Positions 1 through 7,943 of a stretch of 64,000 nt of DNA are shown here, one piece after another. Numbering within the stretch: the stretch's first letter is position 1; the number at the start of each line of letters is the position of its first letter. Below the pieces are notes generated by a model. It saw only the letters and a program-made list of their open reading frames with translations, was not told where the DNA came from and made no database searches. This stretch comes from Lachnospiraceae bacterium (GTDB lineage: Bacteria > Bacillota > Clostridia > Lachnospirales > Lachnospiraceae): assembly GCA_015057365.1 (NCBI GenBank), contig SVEN01000002.1, positions 62,001-126,000 of the forward strand, in the 5' to 3' direction. Made by a program: the position numbers and the translations under genes.

Positions 1-776
1 AACACTAAAAACAGCGCAATGATAACCACATAAGATGCTACCGTATCAAATAACGGCATAAACAGAAAACATATCAAGCCGCCGAAAATGCCGCCGCCCT
101 TTCTAAACTCCGCCGCCAGCTTATAATAATCCGTAATCTCCAAACCCTTATGATAGAACCCTATTTTCGAAAAATGATCGCCCATATAAGTAGATTCTGT
201 TGCCACCAGGTCGGCACCTTCCTTCAACTGAATCGCCTGAATGATTTCAACCCCTACTGTCTTCAACTGCTCCACAGAATACGTCGTCATCATTTGAATC
301 AGCGCCGTCAGCATAAACAGCATACCAAACAAATAAATCATCTTCCCGGTCAGAGCACGACTGCCCCTGTTGGCAAGGAAAAAGGCCATTCCGAAAAAGA
401 GCAAAATCGGGAATATGTACGCCACCAGACCGAACAAACCGAACATGATGTCATTGGTAACCTCACCGACCTTGCCGCCCAAATGAAAATGGCTCAACAA
501 CAACAGCACCGAAACTACCAGCGTAATCATTAAAATGACTTCGTTCTTAATCTCGTTGCTTGCTTTATTATTCTGTACGGAACTACGGCTGTTCTTTGCT
601 GCCGCGGTTCCCCGTTTTGCGGAATTACCGGTACTTCGTGCAGACTTGGTCCCACCCGAACGACTGCCGGAGCCGGACCGCGTTCCCGCAGTACTCTTTG
701 CACCGTTTCCTGTACGGGCACGGTTCGTACTTGTACCGGTATTTCGTTTTGTTGTTCCCTTTCCTGCGGATGCCAT
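1..776 (-). CDS. FtsK/SpoIIIE-type DNA translocase, N-terminal part (cut by window edge)
   Basis: The reading frame begins with ATG at 776 on the minus strand and stays open to the left edge, giving about 258 codons. A Ser/Thr/Gly/Arg-rich tail of about 70 residues is followed by several hydrophobic helices (one starts NEVILMITLVVSVLLLL). This is the usual layout of the N-terminal membrane domain that anchors FtsK/SpoIIIE at the division septum. The ATPase motor and gamma domain would lie outside the window, so the assignment rests on topology and composition alone. A GGAGGG ribosome binding site sits just upstream, 17 bases after the uppP stop, so the gene is probably co-transcribed with uppP. 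Another membrane protein with a basic tail is possible but less likely. Confidence 0.72.
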   Translation of the reverse strand, partial: MASAGKGTTKRNTGTSTNRARTGNGAKSTAGTRSGSGSRSGGTKSARSTGNSAKRGTAAAKNSRSSVQNNKASNEIKNEVILMITLVVSVLLLLSHFHLGGKVGEVTNDIMFGLFGLVAYIFPILLFFGMAFFLANRGSRALTGKMIYLFGMLFMLTALIQMMTTYSVEQLKTVGVEIIQAIQLKEGADLVATESTYMGDHFSKIGFYHKGLEITDYYKLAAEFRKGGGIFGGLICFLFMPLFDTVASYVVIIALFLV

Positions 777-793
777 TTCATCCCTCCTTGCAC

Positions 794-1654
794 TTATGCA
801 AATATGCTGAACAATACTGCGAATGCCCCCATGGCAAAGCAGTAGTATGCAAAATACTTAAACTTCTTTCCTCTTACAACCACAAGCATCGTCTTGATAC
901 AAATATACCCTACCACTGCCGATACCAAAGTACCCGCCAGATAATTTACCATATCGCCGCCGGACAACATCTCCGGAGAGAAATCCATAAGCTCCAATAC
1001 CAAGGCTCCCAAAATCGCCGGAATAGACATAATAAAGGAATACTTTACCGCAAATTCCCGTTTAAAGCCACAAGCAAGGCATGCGGTAATGGTGGTTCCG
1101 GAACGGGAAATACCCGGAAACGTCGCGATTCCCTGTGCGATACCTACAATTAATGCCTTTCCGTAAGGCGCATCCGCTTCAGTAAGCGCACCATCCGGCA
1201 GGCGGTCGGAAATCAGCAGTTGTACACCGTTTAGTAAAAGCAAAATGCCCGGGACAATCAAAGTAGCCGAAGCCGCATTAATGGCTCCCTCCAGCAAAAT
1301 TCCCATAATACCGGTCGGGATGGTTGAAACAATCACCATCATAACAAAACGACGGTACGGTGTAGTCACTACCGGCTGCCACTTCTGCTTTTTAAACAAG
1401 CAGCCGAACAAACTCTTAAAGAACTGACCGATAATGGCTAATCCCTCTTTGATGAGCGCCCAGATATCCTTCCAAAATACCACAAAAACCGCTGCTAACG
1501 TTCCAAGATGCAAAAGCACGTCAAACAACAATCCGGTATCCGTATCAAATCCCAGTACATTCTTAAAAATCGCAAGATGCCCCGAGCTACTGATCGGTAA
1601 AAACTCGGCTACACCCTGTATAAATCCTAAAACAATCGCTTTTAATAACTCCAT
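794..1654 (-). CDS. uppP: Undecaprenyl-diphosphate phosphatase UppP (BacA)
   Basis: UppP removes a phosphate from undecaprenyl pyrophosphate to recycle the lipid carrier of cell wall synthesis. It is an integral membrane enzyme and overproduction gives bacitracin tolerance. The 286 residues match the usual family length. Both signature regions are visible: a Glu-containing segment followed by PISSSGH near residues 20-27, and PGISRSGTTI in the middle. Hydrophobic helices fill the rest. The start at 1654 has a GAGGAG site a few bases upstream. The ftsK-like gene follows at once on the same strand. The preceding ABC gene ends in a strong hairpin, so uppP probably has its own promoter in the AT-rich stretch at 1670-1700. 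Confidence 0.95.
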   Translation of the reverse strand: MELLKAIVLGFIQGVAEFLPISSSGHLAIFKNVLGFDTDTGLLFDVLLHLGTLAAVFVVFWKDIWALIKEGLAIIGQFFKSLFGCLFKKQKWQPVVTTPYRRFVMMVIVSTIPTGIMGILLEGAINAASATLIVPGILLLLNGVQLLISDRLPDGALTEADAPYGKALIVGIAQGIATFPGISRSGTTITACLACGFKREFAVKYSFIMSIPAILGALVLELMDFSPEMLSGGDMVNYLAGTLVSAVVGYICIKTMLVVVRGKKFKYFAYYCFAMGAFAVLFSIFA

Positions 1655-1703
1655 GTTCCACTCCTCTTTTCAATTTCCTATCTTATAATTATATAAGATT
1701 GAG

Positions 1704-1750
1704 CAGAAAAACTCAACCCTTTCGGGCAAAAACTTTTCCGAAAGGGTTGA
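1704..1750 (-). terminator. Intrinsic terminator after the ABC exporter pair
   Basis: A 13-base stem (1713-1725 with 1738-1750) is followed on the minus strand by GTTTTTC. It lies between the stop of the second ABC gene and uppP. Confidence 0.85.
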
Positions 1751-1778
1751 ATGATTGCAATCGCAATTCCGCACTTCT

Positions 1779-3551
1779 TTAGTTTTCGAACTGGGCCATG
1801 TAAAGCTTGTAATATTCGCCCTTTTTCGCCATTAGTTCCGCCGGAGAGCCGGACTCGATGATACCGCCTTTGTCTACCACAAAAATCCGGTCTGCTTTCT
1901 GAATCGTAGACAATCTGTGGGCTACCACAAAGGAGGTCCGTCCCGCAAGTAAGGACTCGATTCCCTTCTGCACCAAAAGCTCCGTATGGGTATCGATACT
2001 GGAGGTTGCCTCATCCAGAATCAGAATACGCGGTGCGGATACCATGGTTCTTGCAAAGGCCAAAAGCTGACGCTGTCCGATGGAAAGTCCCGCTCCTCTC
2101 TCCTTGATTTTCGTATCGTATCCGTCTTCCATCTTCATGATAAACTCATGGGCATTGACCGCCTTTGCGGCCGCCTCGATTTCTTCGTCGGTGGCATCCA
2201 ATTTACCGTAACGGATATTCTCCCGTACTGTGCCGGAGAACAGAAAATTTTCCTGGGTCATAACACCCATTTGCTCACGAAGACTTTCCACAGACACCTT
2301 TTTGATGTCATAGCCGTCAATCCGTACCTCTCCCTTTTGCACATCATAAAACCGGGATACCAGATTCACAATGGTAGATTTTCCGGCACCGGTCGGCCCC
2401 ACAAGTGCTATCGTTTCTCCCGGCTTTACCGTAAAGCTTACATCGGACAATACATCCGGGTCGTCGTCATAATGGAAGGACACATGAGAAAATGTCACCT
2501 CCCCCTTAATTTTCGGAAGCTCCACCGCATCCTCCGCGTCCGTAATCTCCGCTTCCGTATCCAGAATCTCGAAAATACGCTCCGCACCGGTAATATTGGT
2601 CACCAGCTGGTTGTAGAAATTACTGAGATTCATAAGCGGCTGCCAGAACATGGCAATGTAACTGCCGAAGGAAATCAGTGCACCCACCTGCACCTCCCCT
2701 TTTCCGATCAGCGTCACACCTACCCAATACATCATCATACCGGCGATTCCCCAACAGATATCCACTACCGGACCGAAGGCATCCGCAAAGCGTACCGCCA
2801 TGTCAAAGGAATCGTAGTGCTGCTTTAACAAATCGTCAAAGGTCTCCTCTGTCTCACCTTCCGCATGAAAGCTCTGAATCACGCGGATTCCCGCCACATC
2901 CTCATGCAAAAACGCATTCAGATTGGAATTCTTTTTACGAAAAATCTGCCATCTTTTATGAGATTTACTTTGCACATACCACACGCCGATGGCCATAAGC
3001 GGCATGGCGCTCATAGACGCCAGACCCAGCTTACCGTTTTTTGCAATCATAATAATGACAACCGCAATGAGAGTCACCGCATCCGGAATCAATGTGGTTA
3101 CACTGTTTGCCAGTACATCTTTTAAGGAGTTTACATCTCCCATCAGACGAGCCAGAATCTTTCCAGTCGGTCTGCTGTCAAAAAACCGAAAGCCCAGAGT
3201 CTGGATATGCTCGTACAATTCTTTACGAATCTTTACCAGTACATCGTTTGATACCTTCGCCATCAGATACATACGTAGCTTAATAAGAAGAATCAAAAGC
3301 ACATTCAGCGTAATACCGAGAATCCCCAGCTTAATCAAACCCTCTGAATCCTTATTTTTGATATGTACATCGATGGCCCGTTCTAAAATTATCGGATTTA
3401 ACAATACAATCGTTGTGGTTGCCGCCATCAGAAGCATCACCACCGCAATCGTCTTTTTATAGCCGAACAAATACTTAAACAACCGGAACAAAGTCTCTCG
3501 TTTTGTTTTTTCCGAAATCTGTTCGTCCTGCTTTGTTGCATTTCTAGCCAT
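1779..3551 (-). CDS. ABC exporter half-transporter, subunit B (consensus Walker B, degenerate signature)
   Basis: This is a 590-residue half-transporter: six-helix membrane domain (about 1-330), then a nucleotide-binding domain. Visible motifs are Walker A GPTGAGKST, a signature that reads LSIGQ instead of LSGGQ, Walker B ILILDEATS with the catalytic Glu, and the H-loop VVAHRLST. It starts 13 bases after the stop of subunit A, with GAGGTGAG upstream, so the two are co-transcribed and probably form a heterodimer. Family knowledge: heterodimeric exporters such as LmrCD, BmrCD and TM287/288 have one canonical and one degenerate ATP site. The substrate cannot be read from the sequence; drugs, lipids or peptides are possible. 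Confidence 0.93.
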   Translation of the reverse strand: MARNATKQDEQISEKTKRETLFRLFKYLFGYKKTIAVVMLLMAATTTIVLLNPIILERAIDVHIKNKDSEGLIKLGILGITLNVLLILLIKLRMYLMAKVSNDVLVKIRKELYEHIQTLGFRFFDSRPTGKILARLMGDVNSLKDVLANSVTTLIPDAVTLIAVVIIMIAKNGKLGLASMSAMPLMAIGVWYVQSKSHKRWQIFRKKNSNLNAFLHEDVAGIRVIQSFHAEGETEETFDDLLKQHYDSFDMAVRFADAFGPVVDICWGIAGMMMYWVGVTLIGKGEVQVGALISFGSYIAMFWQPLMNLSNFYNQLVTNITGAERIFEILDTEAEITDAEDAVELPKIKGEVTFSHVSFHYDDDPDVLSDVSFTVKPGETIALVGPTGAGKSTIVNLVSRFYDVQKGEVRIDGYDIKKVSVESLREQMGVMTQENFLFSGTVRENIRYGKLDATDEEIEAAAKAVNAHEFIMKMEDGYDTKIKERGAGLSIGQRQLLAFARTMVSAPRILILDEATSSIDTHTELLVQKGIESLLAGRTSFVVAHRLSTIQKADRIFVVDKGGIIESGSPAELMAKKGEYYKLYMAQFEN

Positions 3552-3564
3552 TTTTTACTCACCT

Positions 3565-5334
3565 CTATTCTGCCAGCAAAGCCGTAGCTTCGCCCGTTCC
3601 CGGACATTCCTTAGGCACACTCGTATATTCTCCGTATTGCGCCTGATAGGTCTTGTAATAATATCCCCTCTGCGCAAGCAACTCTTCATGGGTTCCCCGC
3701 TCGGTAATTCTACCGTCCTCCAGCACGATAATCTCATCCGCATGACGTACGGAAGAAATACGATGGGCAATAATTAACTTTGTAATACCGGTAATCTCCC
3801 TAAGCGTCTTTTGAATCAAGCGCTCCGTTTCCATATCCAGTGCGGAAGTAGAATCGTCCAGTACAAGAATCGGTGCCTCCTTCGCAAAGGCTCTCGCCAT
3901 ACTGATTCTTTGCTTCTGACCGCCGGATAAGCCCACGCCGCGCTCTCCGATCACAGTCTCCGCTCCTTCCTCCAGGTTTCCTACAAAGTCTGCCGCCTGG
4001 GCCTTCTGAAGCGCCGTTGCCACTTCCCTGTCCGTAAGCGTATTCTTTTGTCCCAGCTTTACGTTTTCGTTCACGGAATCCGAAAACAGGAACACATCCT
4101 GCATCACCAGAGACACACTTTCTCTTACCTGTCTCAGTGATAACTCCCTTATGTCCACACCATCCAAGCGAACACATCCGTCATTCACATCATACATGCG
4201 AAGCAACAGGTTAATTAATGTACTTTTTCCCGCACCGGTAGCGCCGATAATACCAAGAGTATTTCCTGCCGGCACGCAGAACGTAACGTCTTGTAAAATC
4301 TTCTTGTCTTCCAACTCAAAATTTACATGTTCAAAGGAGATTTCTCCCTTAACCCGATCCAATACTTCCGGATTCTCAGCCTCTCCAATCATGGAAGTCT
4401 CGTTATAAATCTTATTAATCTTCTTTCTTGAAGCAAAGGCCGCCGCCAATTCATTGGACAGCCAGCCAAGCATTTCAAGCGGCCATACCACGTTATTACA
4501 ATATTCGATAAACGCACCGAGCGTACCAAGCGTAATCTCCCCGTTCATAACCATGACACCGCCCACAATAATCGAGGTAATCGGTAATACCTTCGAAATC
4601 ATCTGAAAAAACGGATAGTAACGAATCCAAAGCTTCGACTGACGCATGTTCAGGTCGTAATACTTTTTATTATGCTGCATAAACTTTCCGATTTCAAATT
4701 TTTCTCTGGCAAAAGCCTTTACTGTACGAACACCGGCCAGATTCTCCTCTGCCACGGTATTCATCTCCGCATTTTCCTCACTGATATCCTCGTACACCTT
4801 ATCAAGCTTCCGCTCCAACACAATCGCCAACACCGCGCAAACCGGGATGGCAATGAGCGGAACAATCGACAACTTCAGACTGATGCGCACCATACAGAAT
4901 ACCACCATGGACATGTGAATGATTACGTTTAATATAAGCATTCCGATATAACCGAAAGACGCTTGGATACGGTCCACATCATCTTTCACACGGGACATAA
5001 TCTCTCCGGTATTGCTCTTGTCAAAATAATTCACAGATAGCTTTTGGATATGCCGAAACAAGCCTTTTCTGATATCCACACTGATTTTAAAGCTGGTGGT
5101 ATCAAACAAATACTCCTTGGTATAACCGAACACGACTCTTCCCAAAGCAAACACCAGCATCATTAAGAGAGAATACTTTAACAGTGACAACTCTCCCTTT
5201 CCGATGACATTATCGATAATCCGAATCGTCACCTGCGGGTTCAACATATCGATGGTAATCTGCGCCACCAGACAAAATACCGCAATCAAATATGAGAACC
5301 AATACTTCTTCAAATAATAACTTACCTTCTTCAT
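3565..5334 (-). CDS. ABC exporter half-transporter, subunit A (Asp in place of catalytic Glu)
   Basis: This is a 589-residue membrane-domain plus nucleotide-binding-domain half-transporter. It has Walker A GATGAGKST, a perfect signature LSGGQKQR, and H-loop IIAHRISS. Its Walker B reads ILVLDDSTSALD, so the general-base Glu is replaced by Asp. The partner's LSIGQ signature would face this site, so both deviations fall in the same composite ATP site, as expected for an obligate heterodimer. GGAGGAGTT precedes the ATG at 5334. About 160 bases upstream lies a 33-codon ORF followed by overlapping hairpins, behind a near-consensus promoter. That layout recalls the leader peptide that controls bmrCD in Bacillus subtilis. 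Confidence 0.93.
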   Translation of the reverse strand: MKKVSYYLKKYWFSYLIAVFCLVAQITIDMLNPQVTIRIIDNVIGKGELSLLKYSLLMMLVFALGRVVFGYTKEYLFDTTSFKISVDIRKGLFRHIQKLSVNYFDKSNTGEIMSRVKDDVDRIQASFGYIGMLILNVIIHMSMVVFCMVRISLKLSIVPLIAIPVCAVLAIVLERKLDKVYEDISEENAEMNTVAEENLAGVRTVKAFAREKFEIGKFMQHNKKYYDLNMRQSKLWIRYYPFFQMISKVLPITSIIVGGVMVMNGEITLGTLGAFIEYCNNVVWPLEMLGWLSNELAAAFASRKKINKIYNETSMIGEAENPEVLDRVKGEISFEHVNFELEDKKILQDVTFCVPAGNTLGIIGATGAGKSTLINLLLRMYDVNDGCVRLDGVDIRELSLRQVRESVSLVMQDVFLFSDSVNENVKLGQKNTLTDREVATALQKAQAADFVGNLEEGAETVIGERGVGLSGGQKQRISMARAFAKEAPILVLDDSTSALDMETERLIQKTLREITGITKLIIAHRISSVRHADEIIVLEDGRITERGTHEELLAQRGYYYKTYQAQYGEYTSVPKECPGTGEATALLAE

Positions 5335-5385
5335 AACTCCTCCAAAACCTGCATCTTGTCTGCTTTGCCTTCACGCATTGAATAA

Positions 5386-5458
5386 CGAGTGCGCATCCCT
5401 GCGGAGCGCTCTTTGTCGTGAAACGACAAAGAGCCCGTAGCGCAATCACTACGGGCTC
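5386..5458. repeat. Two overlapping GC-rich hairpins before the ABC exporter
   Basis: Hairpin A pairs 5431-5440 with 5449-5458 (10 bp). Hairpin B pairs 5408-5419 with 5423-5434 (12 bp). They share bases 5431-5434, so in RNA they partly exclude each other. Neither is followed by a long T-run, so neither is a classical terminator. The flanking 12-mer CGAGTGCGCATC (5386-5397) and GCGGAGCG (5401-5408) recur at 10298-10309 and 10364-10371. The block may therefore be a copy of a dispersed intergenic element as well as, or instead of, an attenuator. Confidence 0.7.
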
Positions 5459-5491
5459 ACCATTCATCGTATTACAATCTCAAACGATATA

Positions 5492-5593
5492 TTATCGCGG
5501 ACAAGATGAGGTCATACCATATGTTCTCTGCACATAACTCTTACAAACTGTATTCACTTTTACCATCATTACATTCATTTTTTTGTTGTTCAT
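5492..5593 (-). CDS. 33-residue leader peptide upstream of the ABC exporter
   Basis: The ORF starts at ATG 5593 with GTGAGG eight bases upstream and ends with TAA at 5492. The peptide starts MNNKKMNVMMVKVN, ends TSSCPR and has two Cys; it is basic and has no membrane helix. It is the first ORF after the promoter at 5658-5686 and precedes two hairpins and the heterodimeric ABC exporter. By analogy with BmrB ahead of BmrCD it may sense ribosome stalling. A small secreted or modified peptide exported by the transporter is an alternative. I do not recognise a family, and translation is unproven. Confidence 0.5.
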   Translation of the reverse strand: MNNKKMNVMMVKVNTVCKSYVQRTYGMTSSCPR

Positions 5594-5657
5594 ATCGCAT
5601 ACCTCACTTTCTTTCATATTTCGGCCGTCGCCGTTTCCTTTTTCTGACAACAGTTGT

Positions 5658-5686
5658 ATTATAGCTTTACATTCCCGGCTTGTCAA
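5658..5686 (-). promoter_or_regulatory. Near-consensus sigma-A promoter for leader ORF and ABC exporter
   Basis: On the minus strand TTGACA (5686-5681) and TATAAT (5663-5658) are separated by 17 bases. Both boxes match consensus exactly. The first ORF downstream is the leader peptide at 5593. Confidence 0.85.
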
Positions 5687-5743
5687 TCCCTATTTTCTTT
5701 TTGAAACAAACTTCCGCTTTCCCCTTACACTCTGCTCCGTTAA

Positions 5744-6853
5744 CTACTGCTCCGTCTTAAAAATCATCTTACAGAAGTTATATAAACCGCTGGAAATAGC
5801 CGGATCTCCATGGTTGGAGCCCGGAATCTCATACCAAATGTGATTTACTCCGTTGGTATTTAAAATCGTATGATAACTCTTCGGGAACTGTCCTACCACG
5901 CTGTCCTTATCACCGCTGCATATCATCAAAATCTCCGGACTTTCCCCTTCAAATACAAGCTCTTCTTCCGCAAAGGTACCCACATGATCAAGGAACATAT
6001 CCTTTCCCGGTGTCAGCCCCGGTGCCGGTGCAATCGCTCCCACATAACCAAACAAATCCGGTCTGGAAAAGCCGATGCAAAGAGACTCTCTGCCTCCCAT
6101 GGAAAAGCCTACTACCGCAGTATTTTCACGTCCCGTAGCTACGGAATAATTTTCCTCCATATACGGCATCAAATCATTTACAAGGTCATTTACAAAATTG
6201 TCGTAAGCCGCCATATTTTCTGTATCAATCCCGGAAAAGTTTGCCTGGGTTGCGCTGGAAAACATATTCGGGAATACAAGAATCATCTCCTTTGCATCTC
6301 CGTCTGCCGCCAGATTTGCCGCAATAACACGGGCACCGCTGCTGCCGTTTCCGATCATGTCCTTTTCGGAACCGCCCACACCATGCAGCACATACAGCAC
6401 CGGATACTCCTTCTCCTCGGTATAGCTTGCCGGAAGCGCAATAATCACATTCTTTTCTCGCCCGCAAGTGGTGGAATAATATTTCGTCGTAATAATCTCA
6501 CCATACTCCATATCGGCCTTCTTATACAAATACCCTGCCGGTGCCTTTACCTCTACCGTAGCTGCTGCCTCTTCCATATCCGCACCCTTCCCGTTATCAA
6601 ACCAAGCATTCTCCGCATACACCGGTGTCGGTGTTGCCGTCGGCTTCGGCGTAGCAGTCGGTTCCGGGGTGGCCGTCGGTTCCGGGGTTGCCGTCGGCTC
6701 AGGCGTAGCTGTTACTTCTGCCACCGGAGTAGAAGTAACCGCTGTATCTTTCGTGGCCTTTCCGTCCGTATCTTTTCCGCATGCCGCAAAGCTTACTATC
6801 ATGCTGTATACAAGCAGTAACGCAATGCCGCGTTTTTTCAAACTCTTTTTCAT
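5744..6853 (-). CDS. Secreted lipoprotein esterase, CE1/feruloyl-esterase-like
   Basis: This 369-residue protein has a lipoprotein signal (SFAAC, lipid Cys at about 25), then a TATPEP/TATPKP linker (about residues 48-77), then an alpha/beta-hydrolase domain. The nucleophile motif is GFSMGG with Ser about 251. Candidate partners are Asp in CSGDKD (about 315-317) and His in GSNHGD (about 348). HGVGG near 157 fits the oxyanion region. Family knowledge: esterase-D-like and CE1 enzymes of this type remove feruloyl or acetyl groups from plant xylan. The xylanase gene 1.1 kb away supports that role, but no substrate is proven. It has its own promoter at 6928-6956. Confidence 0.82.
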   Translation of the reverse strand: MKKSLKKRGIALLLVYSMIVSFAACGKDTDGKATKDTAVTSTPVAEVTATPEPTATPEPTATPEPTATPKPTATPTPVYAENAWFDNGKGADMEEAAATVEVKAPAGYLYKKADMEYGEIITTKYYSTTCGREKNVIIALPASYTEEKEYPVLYVLHGVGGSEKDMIGNGSSGARVIAANLAADGDAKEMILVFPNMFSSATQANFSGIDTENMAAYDNFVNDLVNDLMPYMEENYSVATGRENTAVVGFSMGGRESLCIGFSRPDLFGYVGAIAPAPGLTPGKDMFLDHVGTFAEEELVFEGESPEILMICSGDKDSVVGQFPKSYHTILNTNGVNHIWYEIPGSNHGDPAISSGLYNFCKMIFKTEQ

Positions 6854-6927
6854 ATCCGTTCCCTCTCCTTCTGACAGGACTATTTAGTTGCATTACCTGT
6901 CACCACTAATGCTTTCTCACGATGAAC

Positions 6928-6956
6928 ATTATAGCTTAATCCCTTATTCTCGTCAA
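6928..6956 (-). promoter_or_regulatory. Promoter of the esterase gene
   Basis: TTGACG (6956-6951) and TATAAT (6933-6928) on the minus strand are separated by 17 bases. The expected start is about 70 bases before the ATG. Confidence 0.8.
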
Positions 6957-6999
6957 CAAAATTCTATTCAAATTTTCTCACTAAACTTCATTTCCTTAT

Positions 7000-7033
7000 A
7001 AATAAAGTGCCATGCAATTTTACATGACACTTT
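7000..7033 (-). terminator. Terminator after the TepA-like gene
   Basis: Stem 7004-7014 with 7023-7033, with an AT-rich tail on the minus strand (CTTTATTTATAAGG). Confidence 0.7.
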
Positions 7034-7050
7034 CACACAACCTTATTGTC

Positions 7051-7821
7051 TTATTTCATCATCTCTTTCATTTTTTTCATGGCCGCCTGTATGCCGCCCA
7101 CTTCATCAATAAAACCTTCTCTTACCGCATCCTCTCCTACGAGAATCGTCCCTAAATCCTTTGTCAGTTCCCCTTCCTTTAACATCATTTCTTCAATTCG
7201 CTCTTTTTTCACCTTGCTGTGAGATGCCACGAATCCGGTGATGCGGTCCTGAATCCGGCGAAAATATTCATAAGTCTGGGGTGCCCCAATCACCATGCCG
7301 CTCATACGCACCGGATGCACAATCATGGTACCGGTCGGTACAATAAAAGAATAATCCGTAGAAACCGCCAGCGGCACACCGATGGAGTGTCCTCCGCCCA
7401 GCACTAAAGACACCGTCGGCTTACTTAAGGAAGCAATCATTTCCGCAATGGCCAGGCCGCTTTCCACATCTCCGCCTACCGTATTAAGCAAAATTAAAAG
7501 CCCTCCGATGTTCTTATCGTCCTCAATCTGCGCCAGCTGCGGTAACACATGCTCATACTTGGTAGTCTTCATATTCTGTGCGGAACATTCGTGTCCCTCG
7601 ATTTCCCCGATAATGGATAATAAATGAATCCTCTTTCCCGGCTCATCGGTATTTAACACAGTCTGTCCGTACTCGGATATTTTTTCATCTCTGTGCTTTT
7701 CCGCCTCACGTCGTTCCGTTCTGTCATCGGAAGAGTTGTTTTTCTTATTGTCTGCTTCGTTTACACCATCATCTGCTGTACTGTTCTTTTTGTTAACGTT
7801 CTCATTCATATTTCTTTCCAT
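7051..7821 (-). CDS. tepA: TepA/ClpP-like serine protease
   Basis: About 256 residues with a Ser/Asp/Asn/Lys-rich tail, then a ClpP/crotonase-fold protease domain. LVLGGGHSIGVPLAV carries the nucleophile Ser. HPVRMSGMVIGAPQT and GELTKDLGTILVGEDAV match the TepA (YmfB) family, cytosolic ClpP-like proteins linked in Bacillus to protein translocation and germination. In-frame codons further upstream to 7884 overlap the xylanase terminator, so a start there is unlikely. ATG 7821 is chosen, and 7809 is equally possible. A good GGAAGG site instead serves an eight-codon mini-ORF (MVTVWKEI) whose stop overlaps ATG 7809 as ATGA, so coupled initiation is possible. A TATACT box lies at 7858-7853. Confidence 0.85.
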   Translation of the reverse strand: MERNMNENVNKKNSTADDGVNEADNKKNNSSDDRTERREAEKHRDEKISEYGQTVLNTDEPGKRIHLLSIIGEIEGHECSAQNMKTTKYEHVLPQLAQIEDDKNIGGLLILLNTVGGDVESGLAIAEMIASLSKPTVSLVLGGGHSIGVPLAVSTDYSFIVPTGTMIVHPVRMSGMVIGAPQTYEYFRRIQDRITGFVASHSKVKKERIEEMMLKEGELTKDLGTILVGEDAVREGFIDEVGGIQAAMKKMKEMMK

Positions 7822-7881
7822 ACCGTCACCATTTTCCCTTCCTTTTTGGTAACAGTATACCCGAAACGAATGAAGGTCATA

Positions 7882-7917
7882 CAAAAAGAGACACTACATC
7901 AAGCGGCGTCTCTTTTC
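7882..7917 (-). terminator. Terminator of the xylanase gene
   Basis: Stem 7884-7892 with 7908-7916, followed on the minus strand by CTCTTTTTG. It lies 28 bases past the xylanase stop. Confidence 0.8.
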
Positions 7918-7943
7918 TATGCAATTCCGAAGGAATCCTGACT

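Noticed and set aside
1986-2828. Long plus-strand open frame opposite the ABC subunit B gene
   Set aside because: It is antisense to a well-supported gene, has no ribosome site, and its residue composition is that of a shadow frame.
5408-5458. Intrinsic terminator before the ABC exporter
   Set aside because: The stems are strong but neither is followed by a real T-run on the minus strand, so I list them as hairpins with possible regulatory role.
5870-6820. 316-codon plus-strand frame opposite the esterase
   Set aside because: The esterase has a promoter, signal peptide and catalytic motifs. The opposing frame has none and is rich in His/Arg/Cys as expected for an antisense shadow.
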